50,497 nt of DNA, taken from the NCBI GenBank assembly GCA_002803225.1, contig NXFV01001054.1, forward strand, positions 1 to 50,497. Direction: 5' to 3'. Below are positions 1 to 11,204 of the stretch, piece by piece. Numbering within the stretch: the stretch's first letter is position 1; every line of letters starts with the position of its first letter. Below the pieces are notes generated by a model. It saw only the letters and a list, made by a program, of their open reading frames with translations, was not told the origin of the DNA and searched no databases. Origin of the DNA: Gamarada debralockiae (lineage: Eukaryota; Ascomycota; Leotiomycetes; Helotiales; Hyphodiscaceae). The translations under genes were made by a program, and so were the position numbers.

Positions 1-3000
1 AAGGATACTAGTGCTTTAGAATACTAGTAGTACGCCAACTTATAGAAAGAGAATAATAGATTAAGTCTAAGGGTTTTTGTCTAAAGAGGTTTCCCTTAGG
101 TATAAATAGTAGTACTTATATAGCCTATTAGCACAATTGGTGTAAGAATAATTAATCAATCAATACTTAAATAATATTATAATTATATATCTTATTCTTT
201 ATATATATTCTACAGTGCGTTCGAGCACTATAACCTTTGTTTTATATCGTTAGTTTTCGTTTTGGTTTTATCTTTTACTAAGAGTATATACAATATACAG
301 CGCAATCAGGAAGCGCTTATACTCGCATTTCGCCCCTCTATAGTATTTTACTATATATATATAGACCCTTAGTCTAAAGAGCTAATAATATTTTAGACTT
401 AGTATAACTTATATAAATATATAGTATTACCCTTTGGCTTAACTAATAGCCTTATAACTTATTAGTATTATATAAATAATATCTTATTTGACTATCTTAA
501 TAACTTTTATATAGTATACTTAGATAATATCTTAATTTATTTAAATAACCCCCTTAAATACGAGCTTTATATTAAGAAGGTCTTATAGTACCTATATAAT
601 ACTAGCCTATAAGCTAATATCAAGAAGTATAAATTTAAAGTAATAAAGACAAAGTACTTAAGCTTTATTATCTTAACTAATAGTATTAAAGTTAACCTTA
701 ATAAGGTTGCGGTTATTCGAGACTAAAAGGAGCCTACTATAGTTCGAGGGATATAATTATTCCTAAGGTTCTATAACTTCTACTATTACTTTATTTGAGA
801 CTATAGAGTAATTACAAGGCTACTTATACGCCTTATAAAGATAAGAGTCTTCTTTTACTTTAGTAAAGAATATTAAAAGGCCTTTAAAGAGCTTAAGACT
901 TAATTAATATTATTTAAAATCTTTTATTATTATAACCTAGAACTATAGTCTATAATTAAGACTAATACCTTAAATAAAATAATTACTAGAGTACTCTTAT
1001 AACTATACTTTAATAGCTAATAGTACTTAGTTATATACTTCTTAAAGACAATAGCCTCTATTAAATATAACTATAGTATATATAATAAAGAGATACTAGC
1101 TATTATAAAGTCGTTAGTAGAATAGTGTATAAAGCTTTAGAGGACTACTAAGTATATCTAAATTTATATAAATTATAAGGCCCTTAAATACTTTATAACT
1201 ATAAAGTAGCTTATAGGTCAATAAGCTTACTAGGCTAAAGTACTAGCTAGTTATTACTTTATAGTAATATATTAGATAGAAAAGCAAAATACTAAAGCTA
1301 ATATACTAATATAATATAATAATGAATTGACCTCTAGAATAAGCTAAAAGCCAAATACTATATATAAGTCTTCTTATTATAAGACTAAGTTAACCCCTAT
1401 ATCCTTTAAGATCTAGACATTAATATTAACGAGATTAAGCTAGCCCCTATTAAGGAGCCTTAGTTCAATGAACTAGTTAGTTTTATTAACTATATACTAC
1501 AAAACAATTGCAAAGCCCCTTTACTATAAGTGCTTTAGAAATAGGTAATATATAAAGAGTTAAAGCTTATACTAGAGGATAATCTACTACTTTATAGAGG
1601 CTGCCTTGTGGTATTAGTAGTCGGTTTAGAGACCGAAATTATTTAAGAAGCTTATAACTAGGCCTCAACCACTTACCCTAGCTATAATAAGACCTATAAG
1701 CTCTTACGATCTAGATACTACTAGCATAGGATACTTATAGATATTAAACGATTTGTATACAACTATTAACTTTATCGACGAGCTTATATACCACAAGATA
1801 AGACCCCTAGTATATTATACCTATTGCCTATTCTAGAATACCCTTAGTAATATATAACTATAGACTTTAAGTTAATACCTAAGGATTAATTAAGTTATAA
1901 TAACGTCTTTATAGTTATTAACTAGCTAAGTAAGTAATTAGTCTTTATACTATACTATAAGACTATTATAGCTAAAGGTATAGCTTAACTTTATATTAAC
2001 TATATTTACTAATACTATAGACTACTAAAGTTAATAGTCTTTGACTATAGACTCTAGTTTATATCTTAATTCTAGGCGGAGTTTTATTATATTCTAGGTA
2101 TTAAGCTTAAGCTCTTGACTACTTTTTACTTATAAACTAACAGCTAAACTAAAATTATAAACTAATACCTTAATTAGCACTTATAACCCTTCGTGAACTA
2201 CTACTAGGATAACTAGTTAGAGTTACTACAAATAATAGACTATATATAACTTATACTCCTATATAGTAGTATTAGAATATCACTATATAAACTAGTTAAT
2301 AGTCGACTTTTAAAAACCTCCTTTAATTAGAATATACCTATAGTAACTATTATAGCTAAAAAGTTAGGCCAAGAGAAGGCTCGCTAAGTCGTAATATATA
2401 TATGAAAGGTACTAAAGCTAGGCAAGGAATTAATAGCTAAAGCTTAAGCTAAGAAGGAGACTAATATTAATACTTACTAGTGATCTATTAACTTCTAAGT
2501 AGATAATAAGGCCTATGTCTTTATAAAGAACTAAAGGATATAATAGCCTAGCCGTAAGCTAGACTACTAAATAGTAGGTCTATTTAATATTACTTAGCAG
2601 ATTAGTAACTTATATAAAGTTAAGCTCTTAAGTACTATAAAAATATATAACGTCTTCTTACCTAACTAATTGTATAAGGTAGCAGACGACTCGCTACTAG
2701 AGCAAGTCAATAAACTATCTCCTTTAATTATTATTAGTACTAAAAACGAATAGAAGGTATAAGAAATATTAGTATTAAAACTAGACAAGGGATAGCTCTA
2801 CTATTAAGTCTACTAGCTAGGCTATGATAAAGACCTCGAATAGTACCTAGTATCGAACTTCAAGTATATACTATACAAGCTATAGGAGTACTATCTATAT
2901 AATCGAGACTGACCTAGACTACTTAGGAAGCTAGACGTATAGCAAAAAGTATAGGAGCAGGGTCAAGATAAATATAAGGAGCTGGATAATAATATACTAA

Positions 3001-3316
3001 TGTTTATATACTTATAGATAAGCTTTTTTTAAAAGAGAGGGTAATATAATAGTCTAGCGATTTGTTACCTAACTTCTAGGCAACTTAGCTAGCCTCTTAT
3101 TAGCGCGAGCTAATAAGGCCGCCGTGGGCTATCGCCTGACTACGCGTGACTTACACGTGACTTACGCGTTTATACGGGAGCCTAGTGTACTAGCGCGTCC
3201 GGGAGTTATATTAGGCTTTATATATCTACAAAGCTTTTTCCCTTTCTCCTTAGCTTAGTATTTTTGTTAATTTAGTATTTACTATATAAGGTCTTTAATA
3301 CGTGAGACCCTAATAC
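1..3316 (+). mobile_element. RIP-degraded Ty3/gypsy chromovirus (5' end outside window)
   Basis: The plus strand reads as a retrotransposon polyprotein if the many TAA/TAG codons are taken as mutated Gln/Trp. Near position 430 there is the reverse-transcriptase motif LPFGLTN, followed near 510-535 by YLDNILIY, where the active-site YxDD appears as YLDN. An RNase H-like stretch follows, then the integrase zinc-binding region and core (about 1560-2300, with TIDFKLIPKD and ending in a target-joining domain). A chromodomain-like segment (about 2755-2900) places the element among chromoviruses. A purine-rich tract at about 3029-3045 precedes the 3' LTR. Base composition is almost entirely A/T with TpA excess and many stops, the hallmark of RIP. 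Gag, protease and the 5' LTR were not recognised; the first 350 bases are too degraded to read. The element is certainly non-autonomous. Confidence 0.85.
3063..3316 (+). repeat. Putative 3' LTR of the chromovirus
   Basis: The segment begins TGTTACC directly after the purine-rich tract and is less AT-rich than the element's interior, with several CGCG-containing patches. A perfect 9-bp inverted repeat, CTTATTAGC / GCTAATAAG with loop GCGA, lies at 3096-3117. The right edge is uncertain: ACA at 3314-3316 is the best candidate, but the terminal inverted repeat is poor and no target duplication can be tested because the left end is outside the window. Confidence 0.5.
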
Positions 3317-4300
3317 ATAGTGCTATCATAATTTCTTTTAAATAGTATGTCTTTTAGAGCTTCTAATAATTAGTCTATTTGCTCTAAAGCCTTCTATAAT
3401 ACTAGATTCGTCTATATTATACTAGTGTTCAGGCTTAATAGCCTAAATTTTAGGAAGAAGGAGCCGCTAGAACTAGGCCTTAATCACCTAAGTTATAGCT
3501 CTATTTATATGTAAGGAATTAATATTCCTAGCTCTTTTAGTCTTAAGAATAAAGTTTCGTTTAAGAAAAGCCTATATCTAGCGTTTACTAAGTAGCTAAT
3601 AGTCTCCTTTAATAGCTAGGATGTACTAAGTAAATTCCTTGATTTAAGTATAAGTTAGAGGGAGCCTTAAGGACTCTTAAGTAAGAACTTAATTAGCTAA
3701 GTACTCTTCTTAGGATCGTGATAACCTTTGCTGACTTTCTACTACATTAGAATAGTTTTCACAGCCTTTAATTCGATCTCAGAGTATAGTATAAGGAACC
3801 CCCTACTCTTATACAGCTGTTTTCGTAAGTTTGCTATTTGTAATATTCCTAAGAGAGCAGGCTAGATCATCTTCGGTATATTAAGGCATCATTGACTTGA
3901 GGTATCAGATCTAAAATTTAAAGTAATTTAGAGTAAAAATAGTAGAGTAATAAATTAATAAATAGAGGTAGCGGTCTAGAAAATCGCTTATTTTTAGGGT
4001 GCGGGATGGGGGTGCACGGACTTAAAGGTCTTAATTTCGGATTATAGGTATATATTATTCCTATATCGCTATTATACGCCTATATCTTTTTAAGGTATAT
4101 AATTTAAGCTTTTTCTTAACTCCCTCTCTAATAACGATGTGTTTATTGTTTATAGAGCCTTTCTTATAAGCTTTTCTTAAGAAAGTCTTTTAGTAATATA
4201 GCCTTTGGCATTGCACAGAGTCTAGTAATAATAAGATTATAGAGAAATTATAACAAATTCAAGAATAAAAAGACATATATAGCATCTAAAAAGAGAGATT
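3317..4300. other. AT-rich, RIP-like DNA without identified gene
   Basis: TpA-rich DNA continuing from the retrotransposon. From 3347 a plus-strand frame can be read for about 180 codons, interrupted mainly by TAA/TAG, which could be a RIP-mutated transposon or gene fragment, but no family could be recognised. A short GC-richer patch lies near 4000-4020. No intact reading frame is present. Confidence 0.6.
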
Positions 4301-4987
4301 AGAAATGGCTTAATACTCGTGTTTAAGAGGGGGAATTCAAGTCATGAACAGTTGCAAAAATAAGATTTATAGCGAACAGTAGCAAATTTCTCTCTTTAAA
4401 TAAAAATTCCCGTTTGCCGTGGGCGCTAGCCCATGGCGTAACGTAATTTATTTTTATGGAAGTCCTCTTCAGGATCCTTGGGAGCCTCTTTGGGCTCCCA
4501 GGAATAATCGTCAATGATTGGCAAAAATAACATGATGCGCCCTAAGCCAACATCTGGCCTCATTAATTAAGTGGGTACTGTTGGGGATGCTCAGAGACTG
4601 CTCAGGTTGCTTAGGCGAGCTGGCTGAGTGTGATTAGCGCCTGAGCAGAAGCGGCCATGCTTACTAACCGAATATGGAACGAAGATTTGAAGGATTAGAG
4701 TTCAACTACCAAAATATAGAATACTACAGTAAAGCCAATATGGCATCCCGCATAAAATCAAGCACTCCAGGGGGGTATTTAGGCAGCGACCGCGTGCCCG
4801 TTGTTTCCCCAGACTCGGTAACAAGCGAGAGTCGTCCGATCTGCTCCAGGGATCATAAAATGTTTTGCCGGAGTCATCAAAAGCAAATCAAGTTCGGAGA
4901 AGAGATTGAAAAGCCTCACACAGTCATCACCGCGAATTGCCTCACGCCGCCGACAGCGCAGTTCTCGAGACTTTATGAGGATGCGAC
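4301..4987. other. Border from AT-rich block to genic DNA; upstream region of the DUF4050 gene
   Basis: Base composition changes from AT-rich to balanced across 4300-4660. A small hairpin, TGGGAGCC / GGCTCCCA, lies at 4479-4500. Open frames here (for example 4674-5066) show no family resemblance and overlap the start of the next gene in another frame; they are treated as chance. The last few hundred bases presumably hold the promoter of the following gene. Confidence 0.5.
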
Positions 4988-6825
4988 ATGTCTTACGACC
5001 ACTCTGCCGTCCTACTGGGCGCTGCAGATTTTCAAATCGCTTCTGGCCAGGGAGCACACGACATGATGCATGATAGTGATAGTCAAGGAAGGGAGGCAAT
5101 GCGGGAAGCTACTCAAGCCCAAGCCCTGAAAGCCTCTAGCTCGGATTTGGAATCATCCATGAAGGAGGGCACACAATCCTCTCCCCACGATCTCGAAGTT
5201 CATCCTCTGCATCTACAAGATTCATCGCACGATGTTCTTGCCACCGAGAATCACGATCAGCCTTGTGTAACGACGACGACACATGACGCAACAAAGGACT
5301 TGGTTGGAGCAGTCAACGGGATCCACGAACTAGATCGAGGTAAGACACCTAATGAGTCCTTTGGAATGTACGCCAAATTGGCTCGAATATAGCCTGTACA
5401 TCATACTGATATAAACTTGCCATAGTCGCACCATCCTCACCGTTTATCGTACCACCATCGCACCTACCTCGTGATACAACCCCACCTACGACCCCACCTT
5501 CCACAAGTACCACAAAGACGACCATAAAGCTCTCTCCGTCTGCCGTGGCTTCACAAAAACATCCTCGCACCACATTATCCAACACAATAACCCCGCTGCA
5601 GAAACCTCTCGACGGTGCAGCGGGCACCACAAACATACCACATGAAGGCAATATGATATTTGGATACCAAGCGAATGGCCCAAGCAGTGCTTCACATCGA
5701 CGTCGACAGTATGCGAATACCAGTGCGTTGACAGATTACGAGGCGGATCTTACCGGCAAGGACCGTGCGAAACAGAAAGAGGCTGTCAAGAGGCTTCTGG
5801 TGGAAAAGGTTAAGGATGATTGGAAGTGGGAATGGCCACGGCCTGATACTGAGCCCCAGCCTGGAATCCAACCTGATATTGGGCCTCAACCCGAGACCGA
5901 GCCTCTTCCTTCTCCTGTAGGACCTATTGACACGCATGATTCACAAGGGTACATATTTGCGGAGCAGTGGAAGGAAAGGGACGAGTGGATTAGCAATGCA
6001 AGCGACAGCGGGGAGGACACAGCAGCAAAAGCAACAAAGGGGGCAGAGAGACCACACTCCGGAACAAAGGACAACCCATTCCGATTCGAATCCCCCGATG
6101 GAGTGGGAGACACTATCAAGAAAACGCAGAATGAGCGTAAACGACGGCGCAAGAAACGACTGGCAGAAGAGATAGCATGGAACGATGGCGTACGCTGCTT
6201 TGTTGAGAGAAGAGATGCATGGACCGGTGCTCGACGTGTCTCACGCTCTTCCCCTGCCAAAGTCGGATTCTCACCAATCGAGAAATTGCGTAAGTCTACA
6301 TCATATTCCAGCGAAGACGGCGGCTCGTCTACAGCCATTGAACCCGAAGCATCTGATGGGGAGGAAGAATGGGAAGCCGACACCGAAATCCCTATCGCAC
6401 CCCCTTTGATCCCACCTACGAACGCTATGCGAGCGTCAATCAATCCCACAGCTTACAATACGATATACGATAAAGTCATTCTACAGCAATTGACCCCAAG
6501 CTGTCCCATAAACCTGAAGGACGTGACGAGAAGCTGTGTGCAAGGCTGGAAGCGAGACGGAGAATGGCCTCCAAAATCCTCAGTTCCCGAAACATTGGCA
6601 GGCAGAAGACGGAGAAAATTGAGCATGGCGTCACTTTTTGGCCTCGAGAAGACGAAGTCGAAAGAGGATAAGGAGAAAGCCGAGAAAGAAAAGGCAGAGA
6701 AGGAAGCGCACAAAAGCTCTGATGATCATAAGCCAGGAGCCTTCAAGAAGTTTACTCGAAAACTCTTGTTGCTGGGCAAGGACAAAGACCATGAGCATGG
6801 GAAGGAGCATGGTAATGGCAGTTAA
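4988..6825 (+). CDS. Gag1-like clamp (DUF4050) domain protein
   Basis: Two exons, 4988-5339 and 5426-6825, joined by an 86-base intron (donor GTAAGA, acceptor CATAG) give 583 residues in frame. The N-terminal 200 residues are low-complexity, rich in Ser/Asp/Thr and Pro. Residues of about 215-500 match the fungal DUF4050 (Gag1-like clamp) family: KDRAKQKEAVKRLL, then WNDGVRCFVERRDAWTGAR, then NPTAYNTIYDKVI, and finally CVQGWKRDGEWPP. Between them are acidic and basic linkers. The C-terminus is a highly charged Lys/Glu and His-rich tail. In fission yeast the name-giving protein is tied to nutrient/TOR signalling; the role here is inferred only from the domain. The start at 4988 is the first in-frame ATG that leaves an open first exon; a later start in the disordered N-terminus would not affect the domain. 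The gene looks intact although it sits just beyond a transposon block. Confidence 0.8.
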
Positions 6826-7599
6826 TGGTAGTAATGGCAAGGCTAAGAAGGCAGCGGTGGGGGCCCCGATTATATGAGTTATGGGCATGATATGGCGTTT
6901 GGTGGTTGGTGGTTGGGATGCAGCAGGTGGTCATGAGTGGGGTGTTGAGTACGCTCAGCATCGGCGTTTGGATCAAGTTCTCCCAATTAGTGTTATCCTT
7001 ATTATGTTTTTCCCACATCCTATGCCTTGCCTATACTGCAAACCGTCCTTCGATCCTTCGTTGATAACCTTCAGCGTACAGTAACAGTATGGGGACGTTG
7101 ACCGAGGAAGCGGTTTGTTGGCAGCCTTGTGCGCAATCTCGCCCCGAACAAATCGTCCCACTCCTTTCCTATTTTTCAACGACTTCTTAACCCAACATCA
7201 GTGAAAGCAGTGTAAGTCAGTCATTCAACAAACTCACTACTCCGACTAAATATGAGCAACCCCTTTGAACTCTCTACCTTCGGCCTGGAAGACTGGGAAA
7301 GCCTCGCTCATCACTGGATGGTCAATCCTGTCTGCGCAAGTTCTCCCAATCGCAACTTTCAGTGCTTTGTACCCATGGCCTTTTAATTTTCTGCGCCACC
7401 TCAGTTGCAGGTGGTATCTATCTGTGCAGTCTATGAATTCTCGTCAGCGCAGGCATCGAACTCATCTTTTCGACGTTTGAGGATTGTTGCTATCGTGCGC
7501 TCTGATCTCATTCGAACTCTCCAGGATTTGGTGGCGACACTGCAAGGTGACAGCAGGGCTGATGATGTTCTGCTGGTGCTCCAACGGGTTTGAACAATC
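6826..7599. other. Intergenic region, no confident gene
   Basis: Region between the DUF4050 gene and the ankyrin pseudogene. Short frames at 7252-7390 and 7405-7593 are open but have no recognisable motif; they might be remnants of an upstream exon of the ankyrin gene or a separate decayed gene. No repeat or RNA gene was seen. Confidence 0.4.
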
Positions 7600-9997
7600 A
7601 TGGCCTTATTTGGCTTCTCCGTCAGGGAATTCATTACTTGTCTATCGCTCATTCGACAGGTCACGCAGGCTCTGAAAGACTCGGCTGGATCTGTCGCCGA
7701 CCGCAAGTCTTTTTTACGAACCCTCAATTCATAACCTCTGAACTCATTTATCTCTAATGCAGAACCGCGCTTCCGGCCCTAGATTTGAAAGCAGTGCGCA
7801 GGCTATGGTCAACAGCATGCTCTTTGAGCGTTCGCAGTGCATAAATCTTATGGAACGCTTTTCTCAAATCTTCTGCCCCATACACTGATGCATTTATCAA
7901 GCGGCGCGAGAAGACAATTGTGCGAGACTAGCGGAATATCATGTAGTTATATCCAGGAGGATATCAGCAAATTAGAACGCGATATCCAAGAACATATACG
8001 AGCCATGCAGATCTACGCTATTGCTCTATTTCAGAAAGAGCGCTTCATACTTTCCGGGGAATTTAATCGCTAATCTGTCTTTACAAATCAGATGGCATGT
8101 CCTACAGAGGCGATGGATTCGCAATTCCGACGTCTGTTCTCGACCATCGTTGAAATGAGAACGGACATCTCTGCTCTATCGAGCTGTCTTCAGACTAGAC
8201 ACCCAGGCCTCCCTCGAAAACTTGGGTACCCATGGGAGGCGTCTTCGAGTCTTAACGACAACACCTGCTGCTTGATGCCAATGGAAGAAGTGTGCTCCTA
8301 CCCATGTTGTTCTTAAGTTCACCAGAGGTAAGTATCCCGTCGTCCCTAAAGACGCTGTATGGACAATTAACATAAAGGTCTGTATAGCAATTCCATGTGC
8401 TCTTGAATATCTTGTACCAAGAAATTCCTGACCAGCGGAAAATCATTCAAAAAGAATACACCATCACCAATGAAGATGTCGATGGTGTTCTGGTTGAAGA
8501 ATCAAATTGGAACGATGTGGTTCGCGATGGGATATAATTATCTTCAACGTTGTTTGCAGGCTTCGGCTTCCTGGAAAACGCAGCATTGCCCTAGATGTGA
8601 AGAGCCTACCTTAGCCATTTGCCTGGCAAAGAAGACGATGGCAATTTCGCGGCCGCATTAGAATAACTCCAGACTTTGCTAACATCATTCTCAGCAACAA
8701 ATGCCAGCTCACCTATCGCCTCTTCGAACACGAAAGAGTGCCGAGGAACAGAAAGCCGAATCCACTTCCCAAGCAAGCAATTCAATTGGGCCTGAGAAAA
8801 ATGAAAGGCGGATCGTTCCTAAGCATCGACAAACTATGAAACGAAAGGATAAGGGATCTGTTCGAGAAAAATATTACTTCAGGAGCATCCATTACCACTG
8901 GGAAATTCAAATAAGCAAGCCAACTTCCATACAACAGCCTGTTGAACAAGCACAAGAGAAACCTACACTCGAGGTCGAGGGATTAGCGCCACTACATAGG
9001 GCCGCTGCAAAAGGCGCATTGTCTGAGCTTAACCAGCTTTAAGATGCGGGTGCACAAATTGATATGCCGCTTCCTTTTCAAGCGATGCTTTAGAATGCCG
9101 ATGAAGACATATTGTTTGGCGGATGCTCGCCACTGCACCTTGCATCATACTTTGGGACACCAAAACGATGAACAGTTATAGGACCGTGGAGCAAGTACCT
9201 CTGCAAAGGACTGGAATGATGCCGAGCCTCTTTGCTATACAGTTATGGGTAAGAAACATGGGGTTGCCGTGCGCCTCCTCACTCGAGGGGCAGACCCAAA
9301 CGCGAAAGACAATGGCCGTCGTTGTCTCCATATGGTATGTGAAAATGGGAATGCATGGCTTGTTCCGTTTTTACTTGAGTACGGTGAGACTTGCTTGATA
9401 GGGACAAAGATGGATCAATCGCGCTTCACCTGGCCGTGAAAAATGGCCGGGAGGAGGTGGCCTATATACTTCTTAGTCGAGACAATACGTCATGCATTAG
9501 TGCTATGGACAATGAAGACGAGACCCCAATATATGACGCTGCCTGGGATGGCAGTGTCACGATAGCTACAGCTTTGCTGGGTCATGGAGCAAGCACGTCG
9601 CTACTGCAAAGTGATGGACGGACTCCATTACATTTAGCTTTATCTAGAGGCAATTACAAGATTACCAACCTGTTAGTTGACTGGAAATGTGGAACCGTTT
9701 ATGTCCAAAACGAAATTGGCGAAACGCCATTACACGAAGCCTGCTGGAAAAGCAGATCTAAGAGAGTAGCTCAATTGCTCCTAGAAAATGGCGCAGATCC
9801 TTCAGCCCAGAACTTCGAGGGAGATCCTCCACTCCACATGGCCTCGTTTATGGGACATAGTGCCACCGTCAAAATGTTGCTTGACCATGGCGCAGACATT
9901 GGGACGCAAGACGCAATAGGCGAAACGCCGCTACACGCAGCTTCGATGGGGGATCACGTTGCTGTGGTCAAGGTTCTGCTTTCTTATGGCGCTGATG
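7600..9997 (+). pseudogene. Decayed ankyrin-repeat STAND-like gene (fungal N-terminal helical and ubiquitin-like domains)
   Basis: Reading begins at ATG 7600 with MALFGFSVREF and a helical N-terminus typical of fungal ankyrin proteins. After several frame changes and stops, 8280-8510 resembles the ubiquitin-like domain that precedes ankyrin repeats (DANGRSVLLPMLF, an intron with GTAAGT at 8331 and acceptor TAG near 8390, then ILYQEIPDQRKIIQKEY). From about 8975 to 9997 run roughly nine ankyrin repeats, including GRTPLHLALSRG, GETPLHEACW and GETPLHAAS. Lesions include TAA at 9040-9042 and TAG near 9090, both where Gln fits, and frameshifts near 9180-9250 and 9390. The last repeat is cut after SYGAD and continues into transposon sequence. 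Such proteins usually act in non-self recognition or as scaffolds. Multiple independent lesions and the missing 3' end make a functional product very unlikely. Confidence 0.8.
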
Positions 9998-10838
9998 GGT
10001 TTATTAACAAGCTTATTGAGAAGCTTATCTAAGAGTATAAGGAGACTTACTATAACTTATATACAGCTAAATAGAGGGCTAGGAAGTTTACTTTTAGTAA
10101 TCACTAAGTTCTTCTTGCTAAATGGGCTATGTCAGCTTACAATACTCTTTACGAGCTTTACTATAATATAATTATCAAGGCTTTTTAGTAAGTACTGCTT
10201 ATCTTTAAATCTTAATAGTTCTAAAGATTAGAATCTAAAGATAGAAGACCTCCTAGGTTTAATTTTACTTTCTTTAATTCTTGATTTACAAAGCCAATTC
10301 TTATCGCTTTATATGTGACGGCTGCACCAGATAAGACCCGAAGGAATGGGTGAACGCCCGTTTGTATTGAGAATCTAAAGCTAGAGAAGAAAGAAGAAGA
10401 TACAGGACTGGGGCTACACTAATGCAGGGTCCTTGCTGGCGCGAGCTAACAAGGGCCCTGAATGGGTAGTTGCCTAAGGTTCTGACAATTGTCAAGGACA
10501 CGTGCCGTGACATTATAGATATTAAAGTAGGAGACTATATACTTAACCTAGAACCTATAGATATTAAATCTTAATCTATAGTCAAATCTCCTCTATCTCT
10601 TACTCCTAAAGCCATAACTCTTTATTGTACTATAAACCTCTGCTTTACAACATACTATATAGCAAAAGAAGCCAGGAATAGTCTTTTTAATGAAGAGGGA
10701 TTTGAAGATAGGAATAATGTAATAACTAATACAAGCCTTGATTCTGAGTCTTATTTCGACTCCTCTAATGATAATGAATTTGACCCTGTTCTTGGGAACA
10801 ATTACATAGCAGATGATGACTTCATAGACATAGATTAG
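9998..10838 (+). mobile_element. C-terminal relic of a pogo/Tigger-like DDE transposase
   Basis: Directly after the truncated ankyrin frame the sequence reads FINKLIEKLI, EYKETYYNLYTA, FTFSNH and LLAKWAMSAYNTLYE, then IIIKAF. This is the pattern seen at the end of pogo/Tigger (DDE_1) transposases, where a plastic INKPFK segment leads to an Aw..i....I..aF.kcGl helix. After a one-base frame change the reading continues to LSLNLNSSKD, matching the usual GSED region, and is then split by the solo LTR at 10314-10512. Beyond the LTR the same reading resumes in an acidic tail ending FIDID at 10838. Several TAA/TAG codons and TpA-rich composition indicate RIP. The catalytic DDE part is absent, so the element is a dead 3' fragment. 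No terminal inverted repeat could be identified. Confidence 0.6.
10314..10512. repeat. Solo LTR, 199 bp, with 5-bp target duplication
   Basis: The block starts TGTGACGGC and ends GCCGTGACA, an inverted pair differing at one base, and has TG...CA ends. It is flanked on both sides by TTATA (10309-10313 and 10513-10517), a 5-bp target-site duplication typical of Ty3/gypsy or Copia integration. It carries an imperfect hairpin CTTGCTGGC / GCTAACAAG around loop GCGA at 10432-10453, the same design as the hairpin in the LTR at 3096-3117. It is clearly less AT-rich than the transposase relic it interrupts. No internal retrotransposon sequence remains, so this is a recombined solo LTR. Confidence 0.85.
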
Positions 10839-11204
10839 GTGTAGAATACATAGGAGAGTATCGCGCATTTTATTAGTTATAGAGGAAATAATGGGTGATA
10901 TAGTTTATATTACACTTCGTTTAATTTACCGAATTTCACTCTAAAAGTAGCTTAAATACATTCTTTTGGTGGGAGAATTCTACTTTGAAAATAGTCTAAA
11001 ATAAAAGGGTTTTGACCCCTTGTGAGGGGTAAAATAAACCCCTACTATGTTCTATAAGACCCCTGTAGTGCATTTTGACTAATTAGAACTGTTTCTTATA
11101 AAAGGGATTTCTTATAATATGAATTGGTCTTATAAAGCAATTCATACAGTATAATAAATTTAGTAAAGCATAATTATTATATTCTATCTGGAATTTGGCC
11201 GTAC
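10839..11204. other. AT-rich downstream part of the pogo-like relic
   Basis: TpA-rich DNA between the end of the transposase tail and the stop codon of the NACHT gene. A short perfect hairpin ACCCCT / AGGGGT lies at 11015-11030. The region probably includes the 3' end of the relic and the downstream region of the minus-strand gene; neither a terminal repeat nor a gene can be delimited. Confidence 0.4.

Noticed and set aside
4674..5066. 130-codon plus-strand frame before the DUF4050 gene
   Set aside because: No motif, and it overlaps the first exon of the DUF4050 gene in a different frame.
5886..6449. 187-codon minus-strand frame
   Set aside because: Antisense shadow of the DUF4050 exon, which has clear family motifs on the plus strand.
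10593..10868. 91-codon minus-strand frame
   Set aside because: Antisense to the acidic tail of the pogo-like transposase; AT-rich chance frame.
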